Positions 26,092 to 33,760 of a stretch of DNA of 64,000 bases are shown here, piece by piece. This DNA is from a virus. The position numbers were made by a program, and so were the translations under genes. Every line of letters starts with the position of its first letter. Position 1 is the first letter of the stretch. The notes below the pieces were generated by a model. That model searched no databases. It was given only the letters and a program-made list of their open reading frames with translations, and was not told the DNA's origin. The stretch lies in IMG/VR virus record IMGVR_UViG_3300045971_000577, positions 248,001 to 312,000 of that record; one strand, written 5' to 3'.

Positions 26092-26135
26092 TGGCGGTCT
26101 AGAGGAAATATATCTTAGGGATCTCTATCCGGACC
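26092..26135 (-). ncRNA. Mini CCA-ended RNA 1 (44 nt)
   Basis: GGTC/GACC plus TAGAG/CTCTA make a bulged stem ending G-CCA. It follows tRNA-Lys(CTT) after AATCAAT and precedes mini RNA 2 after ATCAAT. Confidence 0.5.
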
Positions 26136-26142
26136 ATTGATT

Positions 26143-26218
26143 TGGTGGGAGTACTGGGATTCGAACCCAGACCAGTCGGATTAAGAGTCCGCTATGCAAC
26201 CTGTAACACCTCACTCCC
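26143..26218 (-). tRNA. tRNA-Lys(CTT)
   Basis: Acceptor GGGAGTG/TACTCCC, anticodon arm CGGA-CTCTTAA-TCCG, T-arm CTGGG-TTCGAAT-CCCAG, A73 and CCA. Its 5' end overlaps the PQ-loop gene stop. Confidence 0.85.
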
Positions 26219-26468
26219 GAATATTTTGTGGTCGATACTTATAGCGACCAATAATTGCAAGACATCCGATGTTGACTGCATAATTTAGCAGCAACGGATA
26301 GTCTTTCTTAGGGATAATATAGACTGCGGTAAGAACTTCTCCAGCAAACCATAACCCTAACATCCAGGACGAAATGCCCCGGGAATGCTTTTGTTTATAG
26401 GATTGTATTGCTTGTGGTACTGCACACAAGGCAAGCATCATACTTCCTATCCAGCCAATAATTTCCAT
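26211..26468 (-). CDS. PQ-loop (SemiSWEET-like) membrane protein
   Basis: 85 residues from MEIIGWIGSMMLALCAVPQA (AAAGGT before the ATG). The CAVPQAIQSYKQKHSRGIS segment is a PQ-loop; three hydrophobic helices follow (SSWMLGLWFAGEVL, LLLNYAVNIGCLAII). Single three-helix units dimerise in SemiSWEET sugar transporters; here substrate is unknown. The longer upstream frame reads through a tRNA. Confidence 0.78.
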   Translation of the reverse strand: MEIIGWIGSMMLALCAVPQAIQSYKQKHSRGISSWMLGLWFAGEVLTAVYIIPKKDYPLLLNYAVNIGCLAIIGRYKYRPQNIRE

Positions 26469-26481
26469 AGATACCTTTCGT

Positions 26482-26556
26482 TGGCATCCTGTACGAGAGT
26501 CGAACTCGTCTCCTCTGCTTGAAGGGCAGGTCACCTCACCCGAAGTGGAACAGGAC
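26482..26556 (-). tRNA. tRNA with UCA-like (or UUC) anticodon
   Basis: Acceptor GTCCTGT/ACAGGAT, D-arm CAC-TTCGGGTGAG-GTG, T-arm ACGAG-TTCGACT-CTCGT, G73 and CCA. The middle is CCTGC-CCTTCAA-GCAGA: strict pairing puts TTC at 34-36 but with C at position 33, where U is nearly invariant; sliding one base restores U33 and gives TCA (opal). The CTTCAA motif and D-loop resemble selenocysteine and opal tRNAs. Identity unresolved. Confidence 0.6.
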
Positions 26557-26565
26557 ATAAAATAC

Positions 26566-26627
26566 TATCTGCAGGGGAGTCGAACGCGCCACCCACTGTA
26601 CCATAGATTGGTACGATACACCAGATA
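26566..26627 (-). ncRNA. Small RNA closed by TATCTG/CAGATA
   Basis: A 62-nt segment with a 6-bp closing stem and a perfect inner hairpin GTACCA-ATCTA-TGGTAC plus a TTCGACT loop-like motif. No CCA. Confidence 0.35.
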
Positions 26628-26670
26628 CCGACCAAGCGACCAATCTCGCTTATGCACGGTTGCAGAACTC

Positions 26671-26747
26671 GGTGCCTCCGAAAGGAATCGAACCTTACGT
26701 CTGCCGATTATCAGTCGGATGCTCTAAAACCATTGAGCTACAGAGGC
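26671..26747 (-). tRNA. tRNA-Ile(GAT)
   Basis: Acceptor GCCTCTG/CGGAGGC, anticodon arm TCCGA-CTGATAA-TCGGC, T-arm TAAGG-TTCGATT-CCTTT, A73. The encoded end is CCG, not CCA. Confidence 0.88.
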
Positions 26748-26767
26748 AATATATCAAAACTTTGTGT

Positions 26768-26842
26768 CTGGGATGCAGGATTCGAACCTGCGACCTCTCA
26801 CTTCCAAGGCGAGCCGTCTGACCTGACTGACAATAATCCCAG
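26768..26842 (-). tRNA. tRNA-Pro(TGG), copy 2, inside extended stem
   Basis: Acceptor CTGGGAT/ATCCCAG, anticodon arm CTCGC-CTTGGAA-GTGAG, T-arm GCAGG-TTCGAAT-CCTGC. The flanks TTTGTGT and ACACAAA continue the acceptor pairing to 14 bp, and no CCA is encoded. Confidence 0.75.
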
Positions 26843-26912
26843 ACACAAAATTCGTCAACACTGTTCATCTCCAAAGGTGGGATGATACCATTTCATTATA
26901 CCCAGAATGTTA

Positions 26913-26986
26913 TGGTGCCCCAAGACAGAATCGAACTGCCGTTTTCTCCTTACAAGAGAGTTGTCCTACCACTAAACGATAAGGGC
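26913..26986 (-). tRNA. tRNA-Thr(TGT)
   Basis: Acceptor GCCCTTA/TTGGGGC, anticodon loop CTTGTAA, T-arm GGCAG-TTCGATT-CTGTC, A73 and CCA. Confidence 0.85.
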
Positions 26987-27032
26987 AATAATAAATCAGT
27001 GTTCTTATTTTTCAATTAACAGTTGCAGAATA

Positions 27033-27040
27033 GATAAATA
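27033..27040 (+). promoter_or_regulatory. Late-type promoter box GATAAATA
   Basis: GATAAATA on the plus strand with a 4-nt spacer to the ATG of the plus-strand endonuclease-like gene, mirroring minus-strand endonuclease genes. Confidence 0.55.
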
Positions 27041-27044
27041 TGTA

Positions 27045-27566
27045 ATGTTTAAACCTACCTGGCTATATGTAAAACAACACTCAAATACAAAATTATTGTA
27101 TTTTGGTAAAACCGTATCTAATCCTAACAAATATACCGGATCCGGTAAGGTATGGAAAAGACATTTAAAAATACATGGTAAAGAATATGTCCAAACTATA
27201 TGGTCAAAATTATTTACATCTAAAGATGAACTAAGTAATTTTGCAATAGCATTTTCCGAAATATTCGATATAGTTGAATCACCTATGTGGGCAAATCTTA
27301 TACCAGAGAATGGCATAGATGGCGGTGCACCAGGCAGAATTCAATCAATAGAAACAAAAAATAAAATAAGAAATTCTATCAACAATAGACCCAATTTTAA
27401 TCATCTAAAAGGTATTCCAAAATCGGATTCATTTAAAACAAATCACTCATTGTTAATGAAAAATAGGCCACAACTGCGATGCTGTTGTATATTATGCAGA
27501 CATGATATTTGCATAAACAAATTAGATGCACACCAAAACGGTAAACATTGTCTTACAAAAAATTAA
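27045..27566 (+). CDS. GIY-YIG-family homing endonuclease-like protein
   Basis: 173 residues: MFKPTWLYVKQHSNTKLLYF then GKT, GSGKVWKRHLKIHGKEY, ELSNFAIAFSEIFDIV and NLIPENGIDGGAPG, the divergent GIY-YIG domain of many phage endonucleases (LYVK...LYFGK). C-terminus has CCCILCRHDICINKLDAHQ. Closely paralogous to 29820-30473, which in addition carries NUMOD3 repeats. Lone plus-strand gene in the tRNA array. Confidence 0.78.
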   Translation: MFKPTWLYVKQHSNTKLLYFGKTVSNPNKYTGSGKVWKRHLKIHGKEYVQTIWSKLFTSKDELSNFAIAFSEIFDIVESPMWANLIPENGIDGGAPGRIQSIETKNKIRNSINNRPNFNHLKGIPKSDSFKTNHSLLMKNRPQLRCCCILCRHDICINKLDAHQNGKHCLTKN

Positions 27567-27631
27567 ACAGGTTGCTTATTTTTACATTAACAGTGTAATT
27601 TTTAATTTGCAGAACGCAACCTTTAGAAACT

Positions 27632-27707
27632 TGGCGACGCAGACGGGACTCAAACCCGTGTCGACCTCCTAGACAGGGAGGTGCATAATTCGCTATGCTA
27701 CTGCGCC
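27632..27707 (-). tRNA. tRNA-Asp(GTC)
   Basis: Acceptor GGCGCAG/CTGCGTC, anticodon arm CCTCC-CTGTCTA-GGAGG, T-arm ACGGG-TTTGAGT-CCCGT, G73 and CCA. Confidence 0.92.
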
Positions 27708-27773
27708 ATAATTGAATGATAATGTATTCCGCTGCTTGAACTACCAATGCAACATCGCAACACTATCAAAACT

Positions 27774-27847
27774 TGGTGGACCCACGGAGAATCGAACTCC
27801 GATCAACGACGTGCAAGGCCGCTGTAATCCCATTATACTATGGGCCC
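27774..27847 (-). tRNA. tRNA-Ala(TGC), copy 2
   Basis: Acceptor GGGCCCA/TGGGTCC, anticodon arm GCGGC-CTTGCAC-GTCGT, T-arm CGGAG-TTCGATT-CTCCG, A73 and CCA. Confidence 0.9.
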
Positions 27848-28003
27848 AATAATTGGTGTCGACCTCAGGAATTCTAGTCGACGTGTGCAGCATTACTAAA
27901 ATAGCCACTATCCAAGAACTCCGTGAAAGGGAGGAGGTAGTATCTGCATGATGTAGTTGGAGAACTTCCATCTCCGCCCTCCTGCTTCCGCGGGGGCTTA
28001 TTC

Positions 28004-28321
28004 TTACAAAGAATCGTGCTTATCTATTAAACTATTTCTTATAAACAAAAGTTTATCTAAATATGTACGAGTCTCTTCATCATCGTTACTCATATTATTA
28101 CAAAAATTATAGAAACTATCTATTTCATCAAGTTCAATACATATTATCGACACTAACGATTTGCGACTTCCTATGCCTGTTTTTATAAAATTATCTATCA
28201 TTTCTGTTGTCTCGGCATATGATTTTTCTATATCGCTTAATCGTGTTTCGACCGAGCGATTATGTTTATCTTTCATGATATGAGAGTTCCTATCTTCATT
28301 ATCGAACTCAGATAGTCTCAT
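28004..28321 (-). CDS. Hypothetical coiled-coil protein, 105 aa
   Basis: MRLSEFDNEDRNSHIMKDKH... Acidic, long helices with heptad-like hydrophobics; no motif recognised. In ATGA overlap with the gene upstream, so the two form a small operon driven by the GATAAATA box at 28585. Confidence 0.62.
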   Translation of the reverse strand: MRLSEFDNEDRNSHIMKDKHNRSVETRLSDIEKSYAETTEMIDNFIKTGIGSRKSLVSIICIELDEIDSFYNFCNNMSNDDEETRTYLDKLLFIRNSLIDKHDSL

Positions 28322-28560
28322 AATATAACTCCAGTGGATTTATATAACTCTAATTTTATCTCATATATTTTCGAAATAGCTGATAATACTTCTTTTTTTT
28401 GATGAAATTCTATAAGCTTTTTTGTAAATTCATTAGTTTCATCCCTGTGATTTCCGAGTATATCGTCAATTTCTTTAGAATATTCTCTCATTAACTTCTG
28501 TTCATTGTAGAACGGTAACGCTGAATTGAGCGGTCTATCAGGTAATGGTGGATAAATCAT
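28318..28560 (-). CDS. Hypothetical helical protein, 80 aa
   Basis: MIYPPLPDRPLNSALPFYNE... After a Pro-rich start it is a continuous helix (KEIDDILGNHRDETNEFTKK...). GATAAATA lies 24 nt before the ATG. Family unknown. Confidence 0.62.
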   Translation of the reverse strand: MIYPPLPDRPLNSALPFYNEQKLMREYSKEIDDILGNHRDETNEFTKKLIEFHQKKEVLSAISKIYEIKLELYKSTGVIL

Positions 28561-28584
28561 AAAATACTCCTAGCATAATAGCAG

Positions 28585-28592
28585 TATTTATC
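28585..28592 (-). promoter_or_regulatory. Late-type promoter box GATAAATA
   Basis: On the minus strand, 24 nt before the 80-aa gene. A hairpin TCGAGAC...GTCTCGA (about 28600-28637) lies just upstream. Confidence 0.5.
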
Positions 28593-28725
28593 TAATAAAT
28601 TCGAGACTACCGTACGATAGTTGCGTCTCGAAAGAGCAAGTCTTACACCATACTTCACGGCAATCTAAGGCTGGTTCACCAGCATCCGCTACTTGGGACT
28701 CTAACCCTTCGTCTATCCCGAAACT

Positions 28726-28808
28726 TGGTGGATCATTGCGGACTTGAACCGCAACATGAAGAGGCTCGCCGGGCGATAACGTTCATGCCATGCCGATCAA
28801 CATGACCC
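28726..28808 (-). ncRNA. CCA-ended tRNA-like RNA, unresolved anticodon
   Basis: Perfect acceptor GGGTCAT/ATGATCC, T-arm TTGCGG-TTCAAGT-CCGCAA, A73 and CCA. The middle folds as CATGAA...TTCATG with a TCGC-CCG-GCGA tip rather than a 7-nt anticodon loop. Confidence 0.5.
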
Positions 28809-28815
28809 ATATTTT

Positions 28816-28889
28816 TGGTGCACGGAGGTGGGTTCGCTCACCCTTTCGCCGGGTTTTAGCCGGTACCATCACTAATCTGGCTCTCGTGC
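28816..28889 (-). tRNA. Degenerate tRNA, apparent anticodon AAA
   Basis: 74 nt with acceptor GCACGAG/TCCGTGC (one mismatch), D-stem CCA/TGG, anticodon arm ACCGG-CTAAAAC-CCGGC and CCA. The T-stem has two mismatches and the loop AGCGAAC is not canonical. Confidence 0.45.
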
Positions 28890-28896
28890 GTTGATT

Positions 28897-28970
28897 TGGT
28901 GGACCGCCGGGGAATCGAACCCCGATCTGTGACGTGCAAGGCCAATATAATCCCATTATACTAGCGGCCC
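28897..28970 (-). tRNA. tRNA-Ala(TGC), copy 3
   Basis: Acceptor GGGCCGC/GCGGTCC, anticodon loop CTTGCAC, T-arm CGGGG-TTCGATT-CCCCG, A73 and CCA. Very similar to copy 2. Confidence 0.88.
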
Positions 28971-28975
28971 ATATT

Positions 28976-29062
28976 TGGTGATGACTATAGGATTCGAACC
29001 TATTCAGGCATAAGCCAACAGGGTTACAGCCTGTCACCGCTCTCCAACTCGATCGCGTCACC
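28976..29062 (-). tRNA. tRNA-Tyr(GTA)
   Basis: Class II. Acceptor GGTGACG/AGTCATC, anticodon loop CTGTAAC, variable arm GGC-TTAT-GCC, T-arm ATAGG-TTCGAAT-CCTAT, A73 and CCA. Confidence 0.9.
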
Positions 29063-29066
29063 AAAA

Positions 29067-29137
29067 ATTCTTGTAAGCACTGTCTGCGGCGTTTCAGCCC
29101 ATCTCAGATCAATGCTTATAGTAAAATACACAAGAAT
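29067..29137 (-). ncRNA. Gap RNA closed by an 8-bp inverted repeat
   Basis: ATTCTTGT (29067-29074) pairs with ACAAGAAT (29130-29137), with a nested TAAGCA/TGCTTA stem. The following stretch to 29345 has a GTAGGGC...GCCCTAC hairpin but no gene. Confidence 0.42.
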
Positions 29138-29348
29138 ATTCACTGTAGGGCGAATAATGACCGCCGTGCCCTACACCTACGCGAACTTGTATACTTTACT
29201 ATCCGGTTTTTACCACTCGCGTTATCGCCACGAGCTTCTCATCCCCGAACACGCCCTCTTTCTCCACATGTTTTTATACAGTGCGCGGACCGGGCTGCGT
29301 TCCCGGAATACTTCACACTGCCCGTAATACGCCGAAGCTTAACACGGG

Positions 29349-29384
29349 AATAAAAAAAGCCGCCTAGTTTCCTGGGCGGCTTCC
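29349..29384 (-). terminator. Rho-independent terminator
   Basis: GCCGCCCAG-GAAA-CTAGGCGGC on the minus strand followed by seven T. It lies 25 nt after the 62-aa gene. Confidence 0.8.
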
Positions 29385-29408
29385 TTTTATAAATTTTCTG
29401 GATACTTT

Positions 29409-29597
29409 TTAGTTGTGTCCAGACTCCTTATAAAAGGAAGCCGTCTTAATCGGATCTTGTTCACGGATACTATTTGTGGGTGTTGTAAACCCGACCAATG
29501 CCCAATAACCCTTACCGGCGCAGAGGCGCTCGGAGGCTAAAGCCACCTTATGCATCGCGTTCAGTTTTAGTGAGTTAGTAAACATTTGTAATTCCAA
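29409..29597 (-). CDS. Hypothetical protein, 62 aa
   Basis: MELQMFTNSLKLNAMHKVAL... No motif recognised; a later Met (MFTNS) is an alternative start. Transcription unit defined by a GATAAATA box at 29645-29652 and the strong terminator at 29349-29384. Confidence 0.55.
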   Translation of the reverse strand: MELQMFTNSLKLNAMHKVALASERLCAGKGYWALVGFTTPTNSIREQDPIKTASFYKESGHN

Positions 29598-29819
29598 AAT
29601 CCTAAGTTAGATCAGTTCGTGTGCTGGCATCACCTGCACAAAGTTATTTATCATCTGCGTAAAAAACCCTGGTTATATAGGTTCTTTACTACCTTGCCAT
29701 AAGTGTATGCGTTTATAGTGAATCTGTCAAGTCATTCAAGTTATCTTCTAAAGACAGATATATGTACTTATTTGCAATATATTTATCATCAACAAGTGTA
29801 ACAGTATACTAAATAGGTG

Positions 29820-30473
29820 TCAATCTAAACCTAAACCTTTATTCCAGGGAGTTCTACCCTTCATCGCAACTCTTATCTTTTCTTTAGTTTCAGCAGACAT
29901 CGGCTGTCTTTTACGAGCCTTTGCTGCTTCACTTATTTTTCTGCAATGCTCATTTGCTAGTTTTCTGCCTGTATTGGCTTCACTTATCTTTTTACGAGTT
30001 TCTTCAGACGAACTGCGATTATTCGCTCTCATTCTTATCTTTGTGTCTTCCGACACAATCCTGCCGGTAAGTTTTGCACTTTTCTTTTGTTTTTCTTCTT
30101 CTGAAACAAATCGACCTGTGTTGGCTAAACTTATTTTCTTTCGAGATTCTGCCGAAAAAGCATGTCCTGGGCGCCCCTTGTCACTACCACCATCTATCCC
30201 ATTCTCAACTATCAGATTTGCCCATCTATCAGATTTTACAATATCAAACAAACTCGAAAACAACTCTGCAAATTCTATCAAATCATCACGATCGGTAAAT
30301 AACTCGCACCAAATAGTGTCTATATATGTTCCGTGCATTGCTAAATGGCTTTTCCAATACTTACCCGAACCATTATACCCGTCCAGGTTTGTCAACATCG
30401 ATTTACCAAAATATAACAAGCCGGTAACGCGATGCTTCTTTACATATAGCCAAGTTGGTCTAAACTCTCTCAT
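29820..30473 (-). CDS. GIY-YIG-family homing endonuclease with NUMOD3 repeats
   Basis: 217 residues. N-terminal divergent GIY-YIG domain (TWLYVKKHRVTGLLYFGKSM ... WCELFTDRDDLIEFAELFSS ... NLIVENGIDGGSDKG) and four or five NUMOD3 repeats (ESRKKISLANTGR, ETRKKISEANTGR), ending in a TPWNKGLG motif. Paralogue of 27045-27566. Confidence 0.85.
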   Translation of the reverse strand: MREFRPTWLYVKKHRVTGLLYFGKSMLTNLDGYNGSGKYWKSHLAMHGTYIDTIWCELFTDRDDLIEFAELFSSLFDIVKSDRWANLIVENGIDGGSDKGRPGHAFSAESRKKISLANTGRFVSEEEKQKKSAKLTGRIVSEDTKIRMRANNRSSSEETRKKISEANTGRKLANEHCRKISEAAKARKRQPMSAETKEKIRVAMKGRTPWNKGLGLD

Positions 30474-30893
30474 GTCACTAATGTAGCATCTTGCTTAGTG
30501 TGTGTCAACCTTCAAAATGCTGTAGTGATCGGTCAGTGACACTGACCTCTCCTATATATAGCTATGCAAGTCACGTGCATCAGCAGTAAATGTAACATCG
30601 TTTTAGTTAGGTGTCAACCCTCGGATAACGGGAAGCTTTCTAAGGGGTTCGCGTCCTACTACCCATCACCATAAAACAAGAGGTTCATCACCACATGCGC
30701 CGGGTGGCGGCTCTCAGAGGACGGTAACCATCTGGTTACACCTTGCTATCCATGAGATGTCCGGGGAGTGTTATAGAAAGGGACCTACTCTGTGCAAAAT
30801 TTATGCCAGTTGCAGTCCATATAACACTGTGATCTTGCCGCTATTTTATATTAGCGGCATTGTTTGTCAACCTATCGGTGCCGAATGAAATCC
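30474..30893 (-). ncRNA. Non-coding gap with structured elements
   Basis: 420 nt with no credible gene. It contains GGTCAGTG-A-CACTGACC (30528-30545), GTAACC-ATCT-GGTTAC, a 9-bp bracket AGTGTTATA/TATAACACT (30767-30775 with 30820-30828) and GCCGCTA/TAGCGGC (about 30837-30859), the last probably ending the fibre transcript. Confidence 0.4.
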
Positions 30894-33566
30894 TTAGGTG
30901 ATCAAATACATGAACGAGAAGTACACGTTCGCATTCCCGGTGGCGCTAGATTCGCCCATGAACCTTGCTCGGCCGTTCGTACCGTCAACGCCAATCGCAA
31001 AAGCCGTGGTAATGTACCCTGCCGTGGCAGTTCCACCAACGGCCCCGGTATTCGAAGCCGTGGATGCGATCGGATATGACATCGTGAAGTCCGTAGTCGC
31101 ACCTGCACCAAGTGACACGAATACGTATCCACTGACTGTCACTATGTTACCGACGCGCATCCAGTTACATGGCACGGCTGCCGATGAGTTTACATTCGCG
31201 CCATTGACGATTGTTGGAGTATACGTGCCAGAAGCGATGTACTGGTTTGTTGCTCCGGTGGCGCCGGCTGAGTTATTGTGCAGCGCGGTTCCGTACAACT
31301 GTCCGGTGCCGGTGACACGAAGCTTCTCAGATGAGCCAGCACCGCCCGTTGTGTTCGTACGGACAACGAACTGCGCTGGGATCGAGCCGTGGTAGCAGTC
31401 GAGTGTTGTGATGCCGGTTGAGAGGGCGCCGAGCGTAGTGATTCCGTCGCCGTTCGTTGGTTGAATTCCTAAGCCCGCGTCGCCGGTGATCTGTAACTTA
31501 CGCTGTGGAGAGTTAGTTCCGATGCCAACATTGCCAGTGCTGTCGATGCGCATGCGCTCCGGCAGCCCTGATCCAGAATAAAACCGCAGGCCAACGCTGT
31601 CATCAAATCCAGTCTCTGAGTAACCAGCCAACAGCGAACCACCGGGGTACGCACCAGTTTTGTAGCCGATGTTCATCACCTGACGTGCTGCGGTGTTTGC
31701 AGAAGTTTGGGAAAAGGTGATGGTTTCACTAACAGTAGTACCACCAATATCTAGTTTTGACCCAGGTGTAGTTGTGCCAATGCCAACATCACCCGCAGCA
31801 GTGATGCGCATCCGCTCAGTTGGGTTCGCGAATGAACCGCTTACCAACTGTGTACCAAATATCAAGTCACCGCCATATCCCGAATACCGAGATGACCAAA
31901 TTGCAGCATTTGGGTTTGAACCTGAAAATGTCAGTGCCGGGGATACCGACCCAGTATTAACAGCACCACCTTCAAGGAGGATGCCAACACGGTACGTCGA
32001 ACTGTCGGTGCCGGTCGTCACTGTAAGGCTGCCGGTCATCGTGTCACCGGTCTTCAACACATTGAGCGAAGACGCTCCGGTTACGTTTCCAGTTAGCGGG
32101 CCAGAGAATGTACCAGCAGTCATCGTACCAGCGATCGTGATTGCCGATGGTAACGAAACGGTTACGCCACCTGTTGAGGCCGAGACCGTTACTTGGTTTG
32201 CTGTACCGGTTAGTGATGTCACGCCAGTGTTCGCAAATGTATTTCCAGTCAATGAGATCCCAGTGCCGGCAGTGTATGTCCCAGATCCAGAGAACTGAAC
32301 GTACACGACGTTATCGGTGCCGAGCGTTGTTACTACAGCAGTTTCAGTCCAGCCAGTATCAGCTAGTGTTGTACCTTGAAGTACAAAGACTGCCGATCCG
32401 TCGACTTCAGCAGCCGTGTCAGCATCTGTACTGCGAGTCCATGCACCTGCAGCGACTACATATACGCCATTCTGCGAAACTGTTGTTTGGTTTTTCACCA
32501 GCACGCGATCTCCAACAGACAAGATAACATTATCAATTACTTGTGTACCGGACAGCGTGATATTCGTAGTCGTTGCAGCCTTCACCGATGTCTTCCAGTT
32601 TAGTCCGGCAATAGCGGCATCAACATAGTTTTTAGTTGTCAGATCGGTTCCGACAGTCGGCGCAGCCGCATTCGCAACCGAGAACCCACCCATGTTCAAG
32701 CTCTGCTGTTGAGTGCCAAGTGAAGTCAACGACGATGCTGTAACAGTGCTGTTCAGCGTTGATCCTGTTAGTGTGCCGGCGGCAGCAGCAACGGTAATAT
32801 CAGTAGATCCGTTAAACGAGACACCATTGATGTTCCGTGCGGTAGCCAGTGTTGTTGCAGTAGAAGCGTTACCAGTTAGTGGACCAGAAAATGCACCGGC
32901 AGTCACAGTACCTGTGACACCAAGCGAACCAAGCGTGCCTACAGAAGTTAGTGATGACGAAACTACATTCGATGCGAGCGTAGTGCCAGTTAGTGTGCCG
33001 GCAGTCGATGTGATTGCCGAGCCGTTGACTGTCGGGGCTGCTTTGAAATCAACTACGCCTGTAGAGCGTGCTACAGTGAACACCTGATTTTGCGTTGCTC
33101 CGTTATCGGCAACGCGAACAAACTCAAAGTTTGTACCGGCATCACCGCCGCCCTCGGCGGTACTGTTTGCCTGTAGCAACCAACGATCACTACCAGCTGT
33201 TTGTAGTTTTAACGAACGTATTGTTGACGCTGCATCAGAAACCAATATACCACGATTTGTTAGTGTACTGGTAGATGTGATTGCACCGGTTGTCTTGTTA
33301 ATTGACAGAAAAGATCCACCACCGAAAGTACCTGCATCATTGTATTGGATCTGGGTATCGGCACCACCAGGTGATCCGCCGGCGGCGGCTGACCACGAAA
33401 CATTAGTTCCGTCACTGGACAAAACTTTACCGGACTGGCCGATCTGTGTAGGAAGTAATGCATTGATTGCTGTTGGGGAAGTGGTCTGTCCTGTGCCACC
33501 TGCCGAGATCGGCAGAGGCCCGCCATTTGATTGAATTAAAATATTACCTGCAAATTGCACACCCAT
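30894..33566 (-). CDS. Tail fibre/adhesin, 890 aa
   Basis: Start at the second ATG (MGVQFAGNILIQSNGGPLPI) with GGGGG 6 nt before it. The first ~140 residues are nearly identical to the fibre at 39063. Then Gly/Thr/Ser/Ala-rich fibre repeats (LTGTTLASNVVSSSLTSVGT), a LSVGDRVLVKNQTTVSQNGV module found in many phage fibres, VGIGT-(S/T)-P repeats, and a C-terminal ~130-residue domain (TNQYIASGTYTPTI...) shared with 33761-38122. Virion surface, receptor binding expected. Confidence 0.85.
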   Translation of the reverse strand: MGVQFAGNILIQSNGGPLPISAGGTGQTTSPTAINALLPTQIGQSGKVLSSDGTNVSWSAAAGGSPGGADTQIQYNDAGTFGGGSFLSINKTTGAITSTSTLTNRGILVSDAASTIRSLKLQTAGSDRWLLQANSTAEGGGDAGTNFEFVRVADNGATQNQVFTVARSTGVVDFKAAPTVNGSAITSTAGTLTGTTLASNVVSSSLTSVGTLGSLGVTGTVTAGAFSGPLTGNASTATTLATARNINGVSFNGSTDITVAAAAGTLTGSTLNSTVTASSLTSLGTQQQSLNMGGFSVANAAAPTVGTDLTTKNYVDAAIAGLNWKTSVKAATTTNITLSGTQVIDNVILSVGDRVLVKNQTTVSQNGVYVVAAGAWTRSTDADTAAEVDGSAVFVLQGTTLADTGWTETAVVTTLGTDNVVYVQFSGSGTYTAGTGISLTGNTFANTGVTSLTGTANQVTVSASTGGVTVSLPSAITIAGTMTAGTFSGPLTGNVTGASSLNVLKTGDTMTGSLTVTTGTDSSTYRVGILLEGGAVNTGSVSPALTFSGSNPNAAIWSSRYSGYGGDLIFGTQLVSGSFANPTERMRITAAGDVGIGTTTPGSKLDIGGTTVSETITFSQTSANTAARQVMNIGYKTGAYPGGSLLAGYSETGFDDSVGLRFYSGSGLPERMRIDSTGNVGIGTNSPQRKLQITGDAGLGIQPTNGDGITTLGALSTGITTLDCYHGSIPAQFVVRTNTTGGAGSSEKLRVTGTGQLYGTALHNNSAGATGATNQYIASGTYTPTIVNGANVNSSAAVPCNWMRVGNIVTVSGYVFVSLGAGATTDFTMSYPIASTASNTGAVGGTATAGYITTAFAIGVDGTNGRARFMGESSATGNANVYFSFMYLIT

Positions 33567-33644
33567 ATAAACCCCCAATGTTTTTTATTTGTATATTTGT
33601 TAATACTTCTTTACGATGTACGAAGTATGTATATCTAGCTAGTA

Positions 33645-33652
33645 TATTTATC
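33645..33652 (-). promoter_or_regulatory. Late-type promoter box for fibre gene
   Basis: GATAAATA on the minus strand in an upstream region that is a diverged copy of the region before the fibre at 39063. Confidence 0.45.
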
Positions 33653-33760
33653 ATTTTACAAAGATTGATAAACTTGATAGGCATAGGCAAGCATTCTCGA
33701 ATTGCCGGTGATGTCTTCAGCGGTAAAACAATGCACACAGTCATAGATGGCATACATGCA

